Positions 16,784-25,400 of a stretch of 64,000 nt of DNA are shown here, piece by piece. The stretch is from assembly GCF_022953055.1 (NCBI RefSeq), contig NZ_JALJEJ010000004.1, positions 461,855-525,854 of the forward strand, read 5' to 3'. How positions within the stretch are numbered: the stretch's first letter is position 1; each line of letters opens with the position of its first letter. Source of the stretch: Mucilaginibacter straminoryzae (lineage in GTDB: Bacteria > Bacteroidota > Bacteroidia > Sphingobacteriales > Sphingobacteriaceae). Below the pieces are notes generated by a model. It saw only the letters and a list, made by a program, of their open reading frames with translations. It had not been told where the DNA came from and did no database searches. The translations under genes and the position numbers were made by a program.

Positions 16784-16928
16784 CCCCCTCCCTATTATTC
16801 TCTAAAACTTTTTAATAAAAAGGGCTCAGGGAATGTGTGATCCCTTCCCTTGGTGAAGGAGGCGGAATGGGGTAAGAATAACTACGCTTATATATTTAAG
16901 CCCAGAATACTTGACGATATAATATTAA

Positions 16929-16963
16929 CCCCTCCCTAACCCTCCCGGCGGGAGGGAACTTTA
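16929..16963. repeat. CCCTCCC palindromic repeat before the ABC1 kinase
   Basis: An ACCCCTCCCTAACCCTCCC stretch continues into a perfect 7-bp hairpin, CCCTCCC-GGC-GGGAGGG (16940-16956), ending 24 bases before the ATG at 16981. Related copies are at 49555-49583 (opposite orientation) and 62269-62304. Confidence 0.7.
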
Positions 16964-16980
16964 AAAGTATTTTATTACAT

Positions 16981-18306
16981 ATGAGTGAGATTCGCAAGGA
17001 ACAGAACAGCATACCTACCTCTAAAGTAGAACGCTCGGCTAAATTTGTAAAAACGGGCTTCAAAATAGGTGGTAATTATATTAAGCATTATTCGAAGAAG
17101 CTTTTCAACCCGGATTTAGATAAAACGGAGTTGAACGAAGATAACGCAACCGATATCTACGATTCATTGAGCGAATTAAAAGGCAGTGCGTTAAAAGTGG
17201 CGCAGATGCTTAGCATGGATAAAAATCTGCTGCCAAAAGCTTACACGGATAAATTTGCGCAATCGCAGTACAACGCCCCTCCGCTATCCGGCCCGCTTAT
17301 TGTGCAAACTTTCAGAAAATACTTCGGCAAATCGCCAGAGCAGATCTACGATAAATTCAATCTGAAATCTAACAATGCGGCCTCTATCGGCCAGGTACAC
17401 CAGGCAGAACTGAACGGCAAGAGGCTGGCAGTTAAAATTCAATACCCTGGTGTGGGTGACTCGATCTCGTCCGACCTGAAGCTGGTAAAACCTTTCGCCT
17501 TCCGCTTACTGGGCATGAGCGAAAAGGAACTGGATGTATACATGAAAGAGGTAGAAGAGCGCTTACTGGAGGAAACAGATTACGAACTGGAGGTGCGCCG
17601 CTCGGTTGAATTTTCCAACGCTTGTTCAGTTTTGAATAACATTGTATTCCCTGAATACTACCCCGAGCTTTCCAGCAAACGTATTATTACCATGAGCTGG
17701 ATTGAAGGCAAACACCTGCGCGAATTCTTAGAAACCAATCCTTCGCAGGAACTACGTAACCAGATCGGCCAGGCGTTGTGGGATTTTTATAACTTCCAAC
17801 AGCACGAACTGCGCGCTGTGCATGCCGACCCACATCCGGGCAACTTCCTCATTACCCCGGAAGGCAAGCTGGGGATTATAGACTTTGGGTGTATCAAAGA
17901 AATGCCGGAAGATTTTTACGAACCCTTCTTCGGTCTTACCTCTACAGATATTCTGAACGACCGCGAAGAAACCATCAAGGCCTTCCGCGAGCTGGAGATG
18001 ATCTTGCCGGGTGACAATGAACAGCAGATAGATTTTTTCTATCGCATGTATCACCAGATGATTACGTTATTTGCCAAACCTTACCTAAGCAGTACGTTCG
18101 ATTTTGGGCAGACTTCTTACTTCGAAGAACTGTATGGTTTTGGCGAACGCATTTCAAAAATGCCTGAATTTAAACAGGCCCGCGGGGTTAAGCATTTCAT
18201 TTATGTAAACCGTACCAACTTTGGTTTATATAATATTTTGCATGAACTTAAAGCCGAGGTAAAAACAGATACTTACAAGCCGCATTTTGCCGCAGATGTG
18301 ATATAA
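16981..18306 (+). CDS. ABC1/UbiB (AarF) family atypical kinase
   Basis: 441 residues with the UbiB/ADCK atypical protein-kinase-like fold. Visible motifs: the lineage-specific KGSALKVAQMLSMD (residues ~56-70), ASIGQVHQAEL, the ATP-binding Lys in LAVKIQYP, HADPHPGNF (catalytic loop) and IDFGCI (metal binding). The KxGQ hallmark reads KVAQ here, Gly to Ala. The family usually supports isoprenoid-quinone or lipid metabolism through an ATPase activity. There is no clear C-terminal membrane helix. A TetR-like regulator precedes it. Confidence 0.92.
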   Translation: MSEIRKEQNSIPTSKVERSAKFVKTGFKIGGNYIKHYSKKLFNPDLDKTELNEDNATDIYDSLSELKGSALKVAQMLSMDKNLLPKAYTDKFAQSQYNAPPLSGPLIVQTFRKYFGKSPEQIYDKFNLKSNNAASIGQVHQAELNGKRLAVKIQYPGVGDSISSDLKLVKPFAFRLLGMSEKELDVYMKEVEERLLEETDYELEVRRSVEFSNACSVLNNIVFPEYYPELSSKRIITMSWIEGKHLREFLETNPSQELRNQIGQALWDFYNFQQHELRAVHADPHPGNFLITPEGKLGIIDFGCIKEMPEDFYEPFFGLTSTDILNDREETIKAFRELEMILPGDNEQQIDFFYRMYHQMITLFAKPYLSSTFDFGQTSYFEELYGFGERISKMPEFKQARGVKHFIYVNRTNFGLYNILHELKAEVKTDTYKPHFAADVI

Positions 18307-18421
18307 AAGGCTATTTTAAACTTCCGTAAAGACCATTATTTTCGCCTGTTAAATCAACATGTTTAAAAGTTAAAGGGATTAAAAAAAACCCCGCGGCTTT
18401 TTTATTGTTGCACTAAACTAT

Positions 18422-19300
18422 ATGAAAGTGCTGCTTACAGGTGCTAACGGTTATGTTGGTACACGGCTGATCCCGGTGCTTCTGGCAAAGGGTCATGAAG
18501 TGATCTGCCTTGTCCGTGATAAGAACTTATTCCGTAAGCAAAGTGTTTATGCCGACCAGGTGACTGTGGTCAACGGCGACCTGCTCCGTACCCGGAGTAT
18601 GGAACCCCTGCCTGCTGATATTGATGCTGCCTATTACCTGGTAAATGCCATGGTGCAAACATCCGGCTTTGCCGGGCTCGAGGCCCTTGCTGCCCAAAAC
18701 TTTGTGGATGCCATTGACCAAACCAACTGCCGGCAGATTATTTCCCTCAGCGAAATTGACGACCATCTCGAAAACTCACGTTCGCGCCAGCACGTAGAAG
18801 AAATTCTGAGCAAGGCAGATGCGGCTATCACCATATTAAAGACCACCATGATGATCGGTCCGGGTAGCGTTGCCAACGAGCTAATGGATGGCCTGACGCG
18901 TAAAATGCCGGTAATTATTGCATCCATGTGGGCTAAAGCGCAGGAACAACCCATTGCCGTATGCGATGTGGTAAATTACCTGGAAGGATGCCTGTTGAAT
19001 GCCGCTGCCTATAACAGCGAGTTCCACATCAGCGGTCCGGAGATCCTGACCTTCCGCCAGATGCTGACCATTTATGGAGCAGAATGCAAGGGGGCAAAAG
19101 TGAAGATCATGACCGTTCCGCAGGTATCCTCCGCGCTCTCTTCCTACTGGCTTAACTTCCTGACGCCAATCAGCTATTCGCATGCAAAAACTTTGGTTGA
19201 AAACCTGAAGTACGATTTAATTTCCCGCGATGATGCCATCGTAGATATTGTGCCGTTTAAAAGACTTACTTTTAAGGAAGCACTTCACCAGGCTAACTAA
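18422..19300 (+). CDS. NAD(P)-binding SDR-like protein (NmrA/atypical)
   Basis: 292 residues with an N-terminal Rossmann nucleotide-binding motif, GANGYVGTRL (residues 7-16). The catalytic YxxxK motif is not evident, so it is likely an atypical SDR of the NmrA/complex I 30-kDa-like type. It lies 14 bases upstream of the TIGR01777-type gene and heads a three-gene unit ending in a photolyase. The role is unknown; this neighbourhood suggests a link to light-associated functions. Confidence 0.85.
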   Translation: MKVLLTGANGYVGTRLIPVLLAKGHEVICLVRDKNLFRKQSVYADQVTVVNGDLLRTRSMEPLPADIDAAYYLVNAMVQTSGFAGLEALAAQNFVDAIDQTNCRQIISLSEIDDHLENSRSRQHVEEILSKADAAITILKTTMMIGPGSVANELMDGLTRKMPVIIASMWAKAQEQPIAVCDVVNYLEGCLLNAAAYNSEFHISGPEILTFRQMLTIYGAECKGAKVKIMTVPQVSSALSSYWLNFLTPISYSHAKTLVENLKYDLISRDDAIVDIVPFKRLTFKEALHQAN

Positions 19301-19314
19301 TTAATAAACTATTT

Positions 19315-20214
19315 ATGCCCCACGTTCTGATCACCGGCGCCAGCGGCCTTATCGGCCGGAAACTGTCTGCCCTGCTGTTATCGAAAAACTATAAGGTAAG
19401 TTATCTGAGCCGGAGCAATAGCCGGAATGATGCTTCCACTTTTTTATGGGATGTGGATAAAGGCACCATTGATGAACGTTGCCTGGACGGCGTTGATCTG
19501 ATCGTCCACCTGGCAGGCGCAGGCGTTGCCGAAAAGCGTTGGACGAAAAAGCGCAAAAAGGAAATAATCGATAGCCGGGTGAAATCTATCGAGCTGATTT
19601 ACGATTTAATGCACAAAAGGCCGCACCAGGTGAAGCGCATTATTTCTGCCTCGGCTACCGGATACTATAGCAGCCACGGCGACATGATGCTGACGGAAGA
19701 GATGGCCCCGGCCCGCAACTTCCTGGGGCGCTGCTGCCACCTTTGGGAACAGGCCGTAGATAAAGGCCATGAACTTGGGCTTAGTATTACAAAATTTCGC
19801 ACCGGGGTTGTGCTAAGTACAGAAGGCGGCGCTTTGCCTGTAATGGCCCGGCCGGTAAAACTGGGCTTTGGCGCACCGTTGGGCAATGGGAAACAATGGG
19901 TGCCCTGGATACACGAGCAAGACGTGGTTGACTTGTATTTCTATGCCATTGAGAACACCGATTTGCAGGGCGTTTACAACATGGTGGCCCCGAACCCTGT
20001 GAACAACAAGCAACTAACCAAAGCTATAGCCAAACAGCTACATCGCCCGCTATGGTTACCCAATGTACCGGCGGCTGTGTTAAAATTATTGCTCGGCGAA
20101 ATGAGCCTGGTAGTTTTAGGAAGCACCCGTGTTTCTGCTGCCAAGATTGAACAAACCGGCTTCCGGTTCAAATACGTAAATATTGAAGATGCGCTAAAAG
20201 ATTTATATGAGTAA
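19315..20214 (+). CDS. TIGR01777-family SDR (YfcH/SulA-like)
   Basis: A 299-residue epimerase-like SDR. Rossmann motif GASGLIGRKL at residues 7-16; SASATGYYSSHGD corresponds to the family's YG region; PWIHEQDVV is the conserved WIHxxD motif; a C-terminal DUF1731-like segment is present. Substrate unknown. Its 3' end overlaps the photolyase start by eight bases, giving translational coupling. It is often found next to photolyase genes in Bacteroidota. Confidence 0.9.
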   Translation: MPHVLITGASGLIGRKLSALLLSKNYKVSYLSRSNSRNDASTFLWDVDKGTIDERCLDGVDLIVHLAGAGVAEKRWTKKRKKEIIDSRVKSIELIYDLMHKRPHQVKRIISASATGYYSSHGDMMLTEEMAPARNFLGRCCHLWEQAVDKGHELGLSITKFRTGVVLSTEGGALPVMARPVKLGFGAPLGNGKQWVPWIHEQDVVDLYFYAIENTDLQGVYNMVAPNPVNNKQLTKAIAKQLHRPLWLPNVPAAVLKLLLGEMSLVVLGSTRVSAAKIEQTGFRFKYVNIEDALKDLYE

Positions 20215-21508
20215 AAAAACGGTTAGTATTTTCTGGTTCAGACGGGACCTGCGCCTGAAGGATAATGCAGGTTTATACCACGCTTTAAAAGGAGATTCCC
20301 CCGTACTTCCCCTATTCATTTTCGATAAGGATATTTTAGATAAACTGGAAGACCGCGACGATGCCCGGGTTACCTTTATTTATCAGCAAATAGAAAAACT
20401 AAAACAAGAACTGGAAGAACTGGGTAGCAGCTTACTGATCAGATACGGAAAACCGTTAAAAATCTGGGAAGAACTACTGGAGGAATATGATGTAAAAGCT
20501 GCTTACACCAACCGCGATTACGAACCTTATGCCAAAGAGCGGGACGAGGCGATCAGCAAGTTGCTCGGCAAGCACGATATTCCGTTCAGCCTGTATAAAG
20601 ACCAGGTGATCTTCGAACGCGAAGAGGTGGTAAAAGAGAACAAAGAACCCTACACCGTTTTTACCCCGTATAAAAATTCATGGCTTAAAAAGCTGAACGC
20701 CTTCTTTATAAAACCATATCCTACCCGTAAGTATTTTAAAAACTTCTACCAGACAAAGCACCTGGGAAATATCACGTTAAAAGAAATGGGGTTCACCAAA
20801 AGTGAGCAGGATTTCCCGGACAAAACTTATAAGGATATTATTGATGATTATGCCCGTGACCGTGATTTCCCTGCAAAAAAAGGCACGTCGAGAATAGGTT
20901 TACACCTACGTTTCGGCACTGTCAGCATCAGGGAACTTGTTAGCGAAGCTACCAAACACGAACAGACGTGGTTAAGCGAACTGATCTGGCGGGAATTTTA
21001 TATGATGATGCTGGACTTTTTCCCGCATACCATTAATAAAGCTTACCGCCCGGCCTTCGATCAAATTGAATGGCGCAATAATCAACAAGAATTTAAAGCC
21101 TGGTGCGAAGGAAAAACAGGTTACGGCTTAGTAGATGCCGGCATGAGGCAATTAATTGCTACCGGTTTTATGCACAACCGCGTACGGATGGTGGTAGCCA
21201 GTTTCCTGATCAAACACTTACTGATCGACTGGCGATGGGGCGAGCATTATTTTGCCCGTTACCTTTTAGATTATGAAGCAGCCAGCAACGTAGGCGGGTG
21301 GCAATGGGTAGCAGGCTCTGGTACGGATACCATGCCTTACTTCCGTATCTTCAACCCCGAAACCCAGATGGAAAAGTTTGACCCTAAGCTGGAGTACGTA
21401 AAAAAATGGGTTCCGGAGTATGGCAGCAGCCAATATCCAAAACCCATTGTAGAACATAAAGAAGCCCGAGACCGCTGCTTAAAAGTATTTAAGCAGGCCG
21501 TAGGGTAA
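20207..21508 (+). CDS. phrB: Class I DNA photolyase (CPD photolyase)
   Basis: 433 residues. It repairs cyclobutane pyrimidine dimers using blue light and FAD. N-terminal antenna-domain motif FWFRRDLRLKDNAGLYHAL; FAD-domain motifs include TSRIGLHLRFGTVSIREL, LIWREFY, and the C-terminal block GEHYFARYLLDYEAASN followed by GGWQWVAGSGTD. The extended 8-HDF/MTHF antenna cannot be resolved by eye. It overlaps the upstream SDR gene. The gene ends one base before the stop of the convergent FKBP gene, with no terminator space. Confidence 0.95.
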   Translation: MSKKTVSIFWFRRDLRLKDNAGLYHALKGDSPVLPLFIFDKDILDKLEDRDDARVTFIYQQIEKLKQELEELGSSLLIRYGKPLKIWEELLEEYDVKAAYTNRDYEPYAKERDEAISKLLGKHDIPFSLYKDQVIFEREEVVKENKEPYTVFTPYKNSWLKKLNAFFIKPYPTRKYFKNFYQTKHLGNITLKEMGFTKSEQDFPDKTYKDIIDDYARDRDFPAKKGTSRIGLHLRFGTVSIRELVSEATKHEQTWLSELIWREFYMMMLDFFPHTINKAYRPAFDQIEWRNNQQEFKAWCEGKTGYGLVDAGMRQLIATGFMHNRVRMVVASFLIKHLLIDWRWGEHYFARYLLDYEAASNVGGWQWVAGSGTDTMPYFRIFNPETQMEKFDPKLEYVKKWVPEYGSSQYPKPIVEHKEARDRCLKVFKQAVG

Positions 21509-21509
21509 T

Positions 21510-22448
21510 TTAGTTTTTAATGTACATGATGTTAAACTCGGTACGCACGCAGCTGAACTGAGGTAAAGTAGTGAAAGGCGAGCTTAAACCATAAGCTAAT
21601 CTTGAAGGCATAATCAAAGACAGCTTGGCGCCTTTGGTTACGTATTTGAAACCTTCCTGCCATCCACGTGGTGCAGCCTGTATATCTTGCGCATACGCCG
21701 TTGTATCTGAATAATTCACCTGACTGAACTGGGTGCCGTTCAGCATGGTGCTGGTATATTGGATACCTACTTCAGAATGGTCGGTTACGTGATCTGTTCC
21801 TGTACCTACCTGGGCAACCTTGTAATATAATTTAGCACCATCAACAGTTACAGTGGTGTAGCCGGTAAGACCATTGGTTTTCATATATGACTGGATCACT
21901 TGGTCGTCATAAGTATCCAGCACACTGTTTTTGGTGATATCAATGGTATTGATGTAAAAATCCATACTGGCGTTACCGGGTATATGCGGACTGGTTGCCG
22001 TTGATCCGTTGGTTCCATAGGCCAGTCGTGATGGGATCAACAGCCGGGCCTGGGTGCCGACATTTTTCAAAATATTTATGAAAGACAGCATCAAGCCTTT
22101 GGGCCCGATATGCCCTACATAACTGTAAGCATGGTTTGCAATAGTATCTGTAGCGGTATAACTGCCATCCAAAGTTCTTATGGTATAAACATAGGCTACA
22201 TCTGAAGGATAATCTATTACAGCGCCTGTTCCCTGGCGGGTAATTTTATAATAAATACCGGTGGTATCACCTCCGGAAAGGTCGCGCTGAAAGCCCGTTA
22301 AACCTTGCGATTTGATATAATTCTGTATCTGTTCCTGATCGTATTGTGTAATCGTCTGCGTTGTTTTATCCTTTCTACAAGAGATCAACCCGGCAGACAT
22401 CAGCCCGGCAGTACCTAAAATCAGAAACGAAGTAAGTGTTTTTTTCAT
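21510..22448 (-). CDS. Lipoprotein with two FKBP-like domains
   Basis: 312 residues with a lipoprotein signal peptide (Cys24 in LISCRKD). Two FKBP-type peptidyl-prolyl isomerase-like domains, ~35-175 and ~180-310, each begin with a YDxQxIQxYxKxxGLTGY-type segment and contain the xPSRLAYG motif, so the protein arose by internal duplication. The second domain lacks the usual IPxNSxLxFxxEL ending. It is probably a periplasmic folding factor anchored in a membrane. It forms an operon with the single-domain paralogue directly upstream (three-base gap). Confidence 0.88.
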   Translation of the reverse strand: MKKTLTSFLILGTAGLMSAGLISCRKDKTTQTITQYDQEQIQNYIKSQGLTGFQRDLSGGDTTGIYYKITRQGTGAVIDYPSDVAYVYTIRTLDGSYTATDTIANHAYSYVGHIGPKGLMLSFINILKNVGTQARLLIPSRLAYGTNGSTATSPHIPGNASMDFYINTIDITKNSVLDTYDDQVIQSYMKTNGLTGYTTVTVDGAKLYYKVAQVGTGTDHVTDHSEVGIQYTSTMLNGTQFSQVNYSDTTAYAQDIQAAPRGWQEGFKYVTKGAKLSLIMPSRLAYGLSSPFTTLPQFSCVRTEFNIMYIKN

Positions 22449-22451
22449 TTA

Positions 22452-22964
22452 TTAATTTGTTACATCAAATATTTGCAACTCAAAGTCGAGTATGGAATTA
22501 GCGGGCAACCCGTACTGTGTTTGAGGGTAAGGGCCGTACCCATACCGTGAAGCCATAATTATACGTAATGTTCCGCCCGTATTTATTTTAGCGTTTAGCA
22601 AGCCCAACTGCCAGCCTTTTATTACGCTGCCGATGATAAAGGCGGGATGCGCATTACCTGTGTTCGTAAATTCGGTAAGCTGGCCGTTCTTCAGATACCT
22701 TCCCTTGAAACCTACGGTTACAGAAGTAGAGGTGGTATAAAGCGCCGGGTTAGTACCCGCATCTTCAATAATATACCATACGCCAATAGTATCTGTTTTT
22801 GGTGCGCCTACGTGAACAGCATTAAGTTTATTGGCCGTGATATAATCTGCAATGATCTTATCGTCAATGGCGGCCTGTTTCTGTATAGTAGTAGCAATGT
22901 CATCTGTCTTTTTGCAACCGGCAAGGGCAAAAAAAACTGCAATAACAATAAGCCACTTATACAT
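22452..22964 (-). CDS. Single-domain FKBP-type lipoprotein
   Basis: 170 residues from the ATG at 22964; a longer frame begins at 23033, but the -7 box at 22983-22990 lies inside that extension. The lipobox ends in FALAGC (Cys16). One FKBP domain with VIKGWQLGLL (family motif) and LPANSILDFELQI. Expected to be a PPIase or chaperone in the periplasm. It is followed after three bases by the two-domain paralogue. Confidence 0.88.
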   Translation of the reverse strand: MYKWLIVIAVFFALAGCKKTDDIATTIQKQAAIDDKIIADYITANKLNAVHVGAPKTDTIGVWYIIEDAGTNPALYTTSTSVTVGFKGRYLKNGQLTEFTNTGNAHPAFIIGSVIKGWQLGLLNAKINTGGTLRIIMASRYGYGPYPQTQYGLPANSILDFELQIFDVTN

Positions 22965-22982
22965 AACGCTTTTTACGAACCG

Positions 22983-22990
22983 CAAATTTA
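22983..22990 (-). promoter_or_regulatory. -7 box of the FKBP operon
   Basis: TAAATTTG on the minus strand, 18 bases before the ATG at 22964. No clear TTG at the expected -33 distance. It supports the shorter start of the FKBP gene. Confidence 0.5.
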
Positions 22991-23075
22991 TCGTTTTAAA
23001 ATTCAAAAACAGCAGGTTAACATATTTTAACACTTACGATAACGCAAACAGGCGGCGTAAATTATCAGGATGGAT

Positions 23076-23528
23076 TTATACTTCAGGTTTGTAATTCAGG
23101 GTAAGCTTGTTCACCTTTTTTAAGGTATCGGCCAGAAAGTCTTTTTCTTTATCACTTAAATGGGCATTCAGGTAATTATTAAACTGCTTTACCACCTGGC
23201 GTGCCATGCGGCGCTTCTCTTTACCTTCTTCTGTGAGGTATATTTTTACAGATCGCTTGTCGCCTTTATTCAACTCGCGATAGATCAGTCCCTGTTTTTC
23301 TAACTGGCTGAGCATGCGCGAAAGGCTGGTAGACCGTGCACCAATCAGGGCGGCTACCTGCGAAACCGTGGTACCTTCCTGTTCATCAATATTAATCAGC
23401 ACGTAACCGTTAGACTGTGTAATGCCAAATTCGGCTACGATTTGGTTATAACGGTTGGCCATGGATTGCCAAACAATCTTAAAAAGATAATCGATGGTTT
23501 CGTGGTGGTTCTTTATTTTACTATGCAT
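23076..23528 (-). CDS. MarR-family transcriptional regulator
   Basis: 150 residues from the ATG at 23528 (MHSKIKNHHETIDYLF). Winged-helix core: VAALIGARSTSLSRMLSQLEKQGLIYRE is the recognition-helix region (given in part), followed by the wing DKRSVKIYLTEEGKE. MarR proteins are ligand- or redox-responsive repressors. The gene lies 45 bases downstream of ggt on the same strand and 111 bases upstream of the FKBP operon; its targets may include either. Confidence 0.92.
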   Translation of the reverse strand: MHSKIKNHHETIDYLFKIVWQSMANRYNQIVAEFGITQSNGYVLINIDEQEGTTVSQVAALIGARSTSLSRMLSQLEKQGLIYRELNKGDKRSVKIYLTEEGKEKRRMARQVVKQFNNYLNAHLSDKEKDFLADTLKKVNKLTLNYKPEV

Positions 23529-23573
23529 GCATACCAAAAATACTACGATAATCAGTACCAAGCAAGTTTTAAT

Positions 23574-25271
23574 TTACCAACCCATTGCAGTATCGTCCCC
23601 GCGCGGGTCTGCTCCACCTTGCAGCTTGCCGTTTTTCAGTACCAGGATAGCATCTACCCTGCCGCTCCGCCCCCGTGAATGGATGGTATACCCTTTAGCT
23701 TTCAAGGTATTGATAACAGGCTCGCTGAAAGCGCCTTCTTCGATATCGATCTGGTCTGGCAGCCACTGGTGGTGGAACCTTTTTGCACTCACGGCACTTT
23801 GCATATCGTCACCGAATTCCAGCACATTGATGATGGTTTGAAAAACAGAGGTGATAATGGTGGAACCGCCAGGAGTACCCACCACCATAAACAGCTTGCC
23901 ATCTTTTTCAAGTATGGTCGGCGTCATGGAAGATAGCATGCGTTTACCCGGCTGGATACTGTTTGCCGTGCCCCCGGTAACACCGAACATATTCGGTACA
24001 CCCGGCTTTGCGCTAAAATCGTCCATTTCGTTATTCAGTAAAAAACCTGCCCCCTTAACCACTATTTTCGACCCGAAGCTGCCGTTAAGCGTGGTGGTGA
24101 TGGCAACGGCGTTGCCCTCTTTATCTACAATTGAAAAATGCGTAGTCTGGTCGCTTTCATAACCTGCGATCTTACCGGGGCTGATCTGGCTGCTTGGCGT
24201 GGCCCTGTTCCAGTCAAAATCAGCCATGCGACTATCTATGTAAGCGGGGCGCAGCAGGCTATCTACCGGTACCTTAAAAAAGTCGGGGTCGCCCAAGTAC
24301 TTAGAGCGGTCGGCATAAACACGGCGTTCTGCCTCGGTTATTAACTGCACCGTCGAATCCTGGTTATACCCCCAACGGCTCAGCGGATATTTTTCTACGG
24401 CATGAAGCAATTGCAATAAGGCAATGCCCCCGCTGGATGGTGGCGGCATGGTAATTACGCTGTAGCTTTTGTACTTTCCAATAATAGGGTTACGCCACGC
24501 GGCACGATAATTCTTCAAATCAGTTTCAGAGATCAGCCCCTTACCAGTCTTCATCTCCTCTACCAGTAATTGTACAGTTTTGCCTTCGTAGAAACCGGCC
24601 CTTCCTTTATCACGGATGCGCTCCAGCGTTTGGGCCAGATCTTCCTGTACCAGCAGGTCACCGGCTTGCCATGGCGTATCTTTCAGGAAATAGTTCTTGC
24701 CGGGATTCAGTCTTTTAAAATCTCCGGCCTCGCTGTTCAGGTCACGCGCCAGCCGGGCGGTAATCTTAAATCCGTTCCGCGCCAGGTCGACAGCCGGTTG
24801 TACCAATTCTGCCCATTTTAACTTGCCATATTTCTGATGCGCCAGCACCATGCCATCTACCGAGCCCGGTACCCCCGAAGCAAAATGCGTGATAAGGCTC
24901 ATATCCGGCACTACATTGCCTTGCGCATCTAAAAACATATCTCGGTTAGCAGTTGCCGGTGCCTTTTCACGGTAATCAAGCGTTGCGGGCAAACCTTTCG
25001 CAGGGCGATAAACCATAAAGCCTCCCCCACCGATGTTACCCGCTTCGGGCAATGTTACTGCTAAAGCAAATTGTACTGCTACAGCCGCGTCTACAGCGTT
25101 ACCGCCCTTTTTCAGAATATCCAGCCCAACCTGTGCAGCATCCGGATAGGCACAAACTACCATTCCGTTTTTAAACGTTTTGGGTTCGGTTTGCTGGGCA
25201 CACAGCGTTCCCGATTGTAAAAATGATATGAAAAGGCTACTGGCAATGAATAAGCGGCTGATTTTATGCAT
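23574..25271 (-). CDS. ggt: Gamma-glutamyltransferase
   Basis: 565 residues from the ATG at 25271; the frame can be extended three codons to a TTG. Signal peptide of about 25 residues. An Ntn-hydrolase that cleaves itself and hydrolyses gamma-glutamyl bonds of glutathione in the periplasm. The autocatalytic Thr lies in DQTTHFSIVD (~residue 385), with NEMDDFSAKPG and PGKRMLSSMTPTI (substrate-binding Ser-Ser) downstream. Length is normal. It heads a unit with the MarR gene. Confidence 0.96.
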   Translation of the reverse strand: MHKISRLFIASSLFISFLQSGTLCAQQTEPKTFKNGMVVCAYPDAAQVGLDILKKGGNAVDAAVAVQFALAVTLPEAGNIGGGGFMVYRPAKGLPATLDYREKAPATANRDMFLDAQGNVVPDMSLITHFASGVPGSVDGMVLAHQKYGKLKWAELVQPAVDLARNGFKITARLARDLNSEAGDFKRLNPGKNYFLKDTPWQAGDLLVQEDLAQTLERIRDKGRAGFYEGKTVQLLVEEMKTGKGLISETDLKNYRAAWRNPIIGKYKSYSVITMPPPSSGGIALLQLLHAVEKYPLSRWGYNQDSTVQLITEAERRVYADRSKYLGDPDFFKVPVDSLLRPAYIDSRMADFDWNRATPSSQISPGKIAGYESDQTTHFSIVDKEGNAVAITTTLNGSFGSKIVVKGAGFLLNNEMDDFSAKPGVPNMFGVTGGTANSIQPGKRMLSSMTPTILEKDGKLFMVVGTPGGSTIITSVFQTIINVLEFGDDMQSAVSAKRFHHQWLPDQIDIEEGAFSEPVINTLKAKGYTIHSRGRSGRVDAILVLKNGKLQGGADPRGDDTAMGW

Positions 25272-25375
25272 AGTATTCAAATATTCAACTTCTTTTTAAA
25301 TTAACAATATCAAAACATCATTATAAAATACAAATCTCCTATACCTACAACCCGCCGCTCTGATCGCCCGTAAAC

Positions 25376-25383
25376 TATATTTG
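25376..25383 (+). promoter_or_regulatory. -7 box before the FeS photolyase gene
   Basis: TATATTTG matches TAnnTTTG exactly and ends 17 bases before the ATG at 25401. No TTG is found at the -33 distance. Confidence 0.5.
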
Positions 25384-25400
25384 CAGGTACCTGTTCAAAA

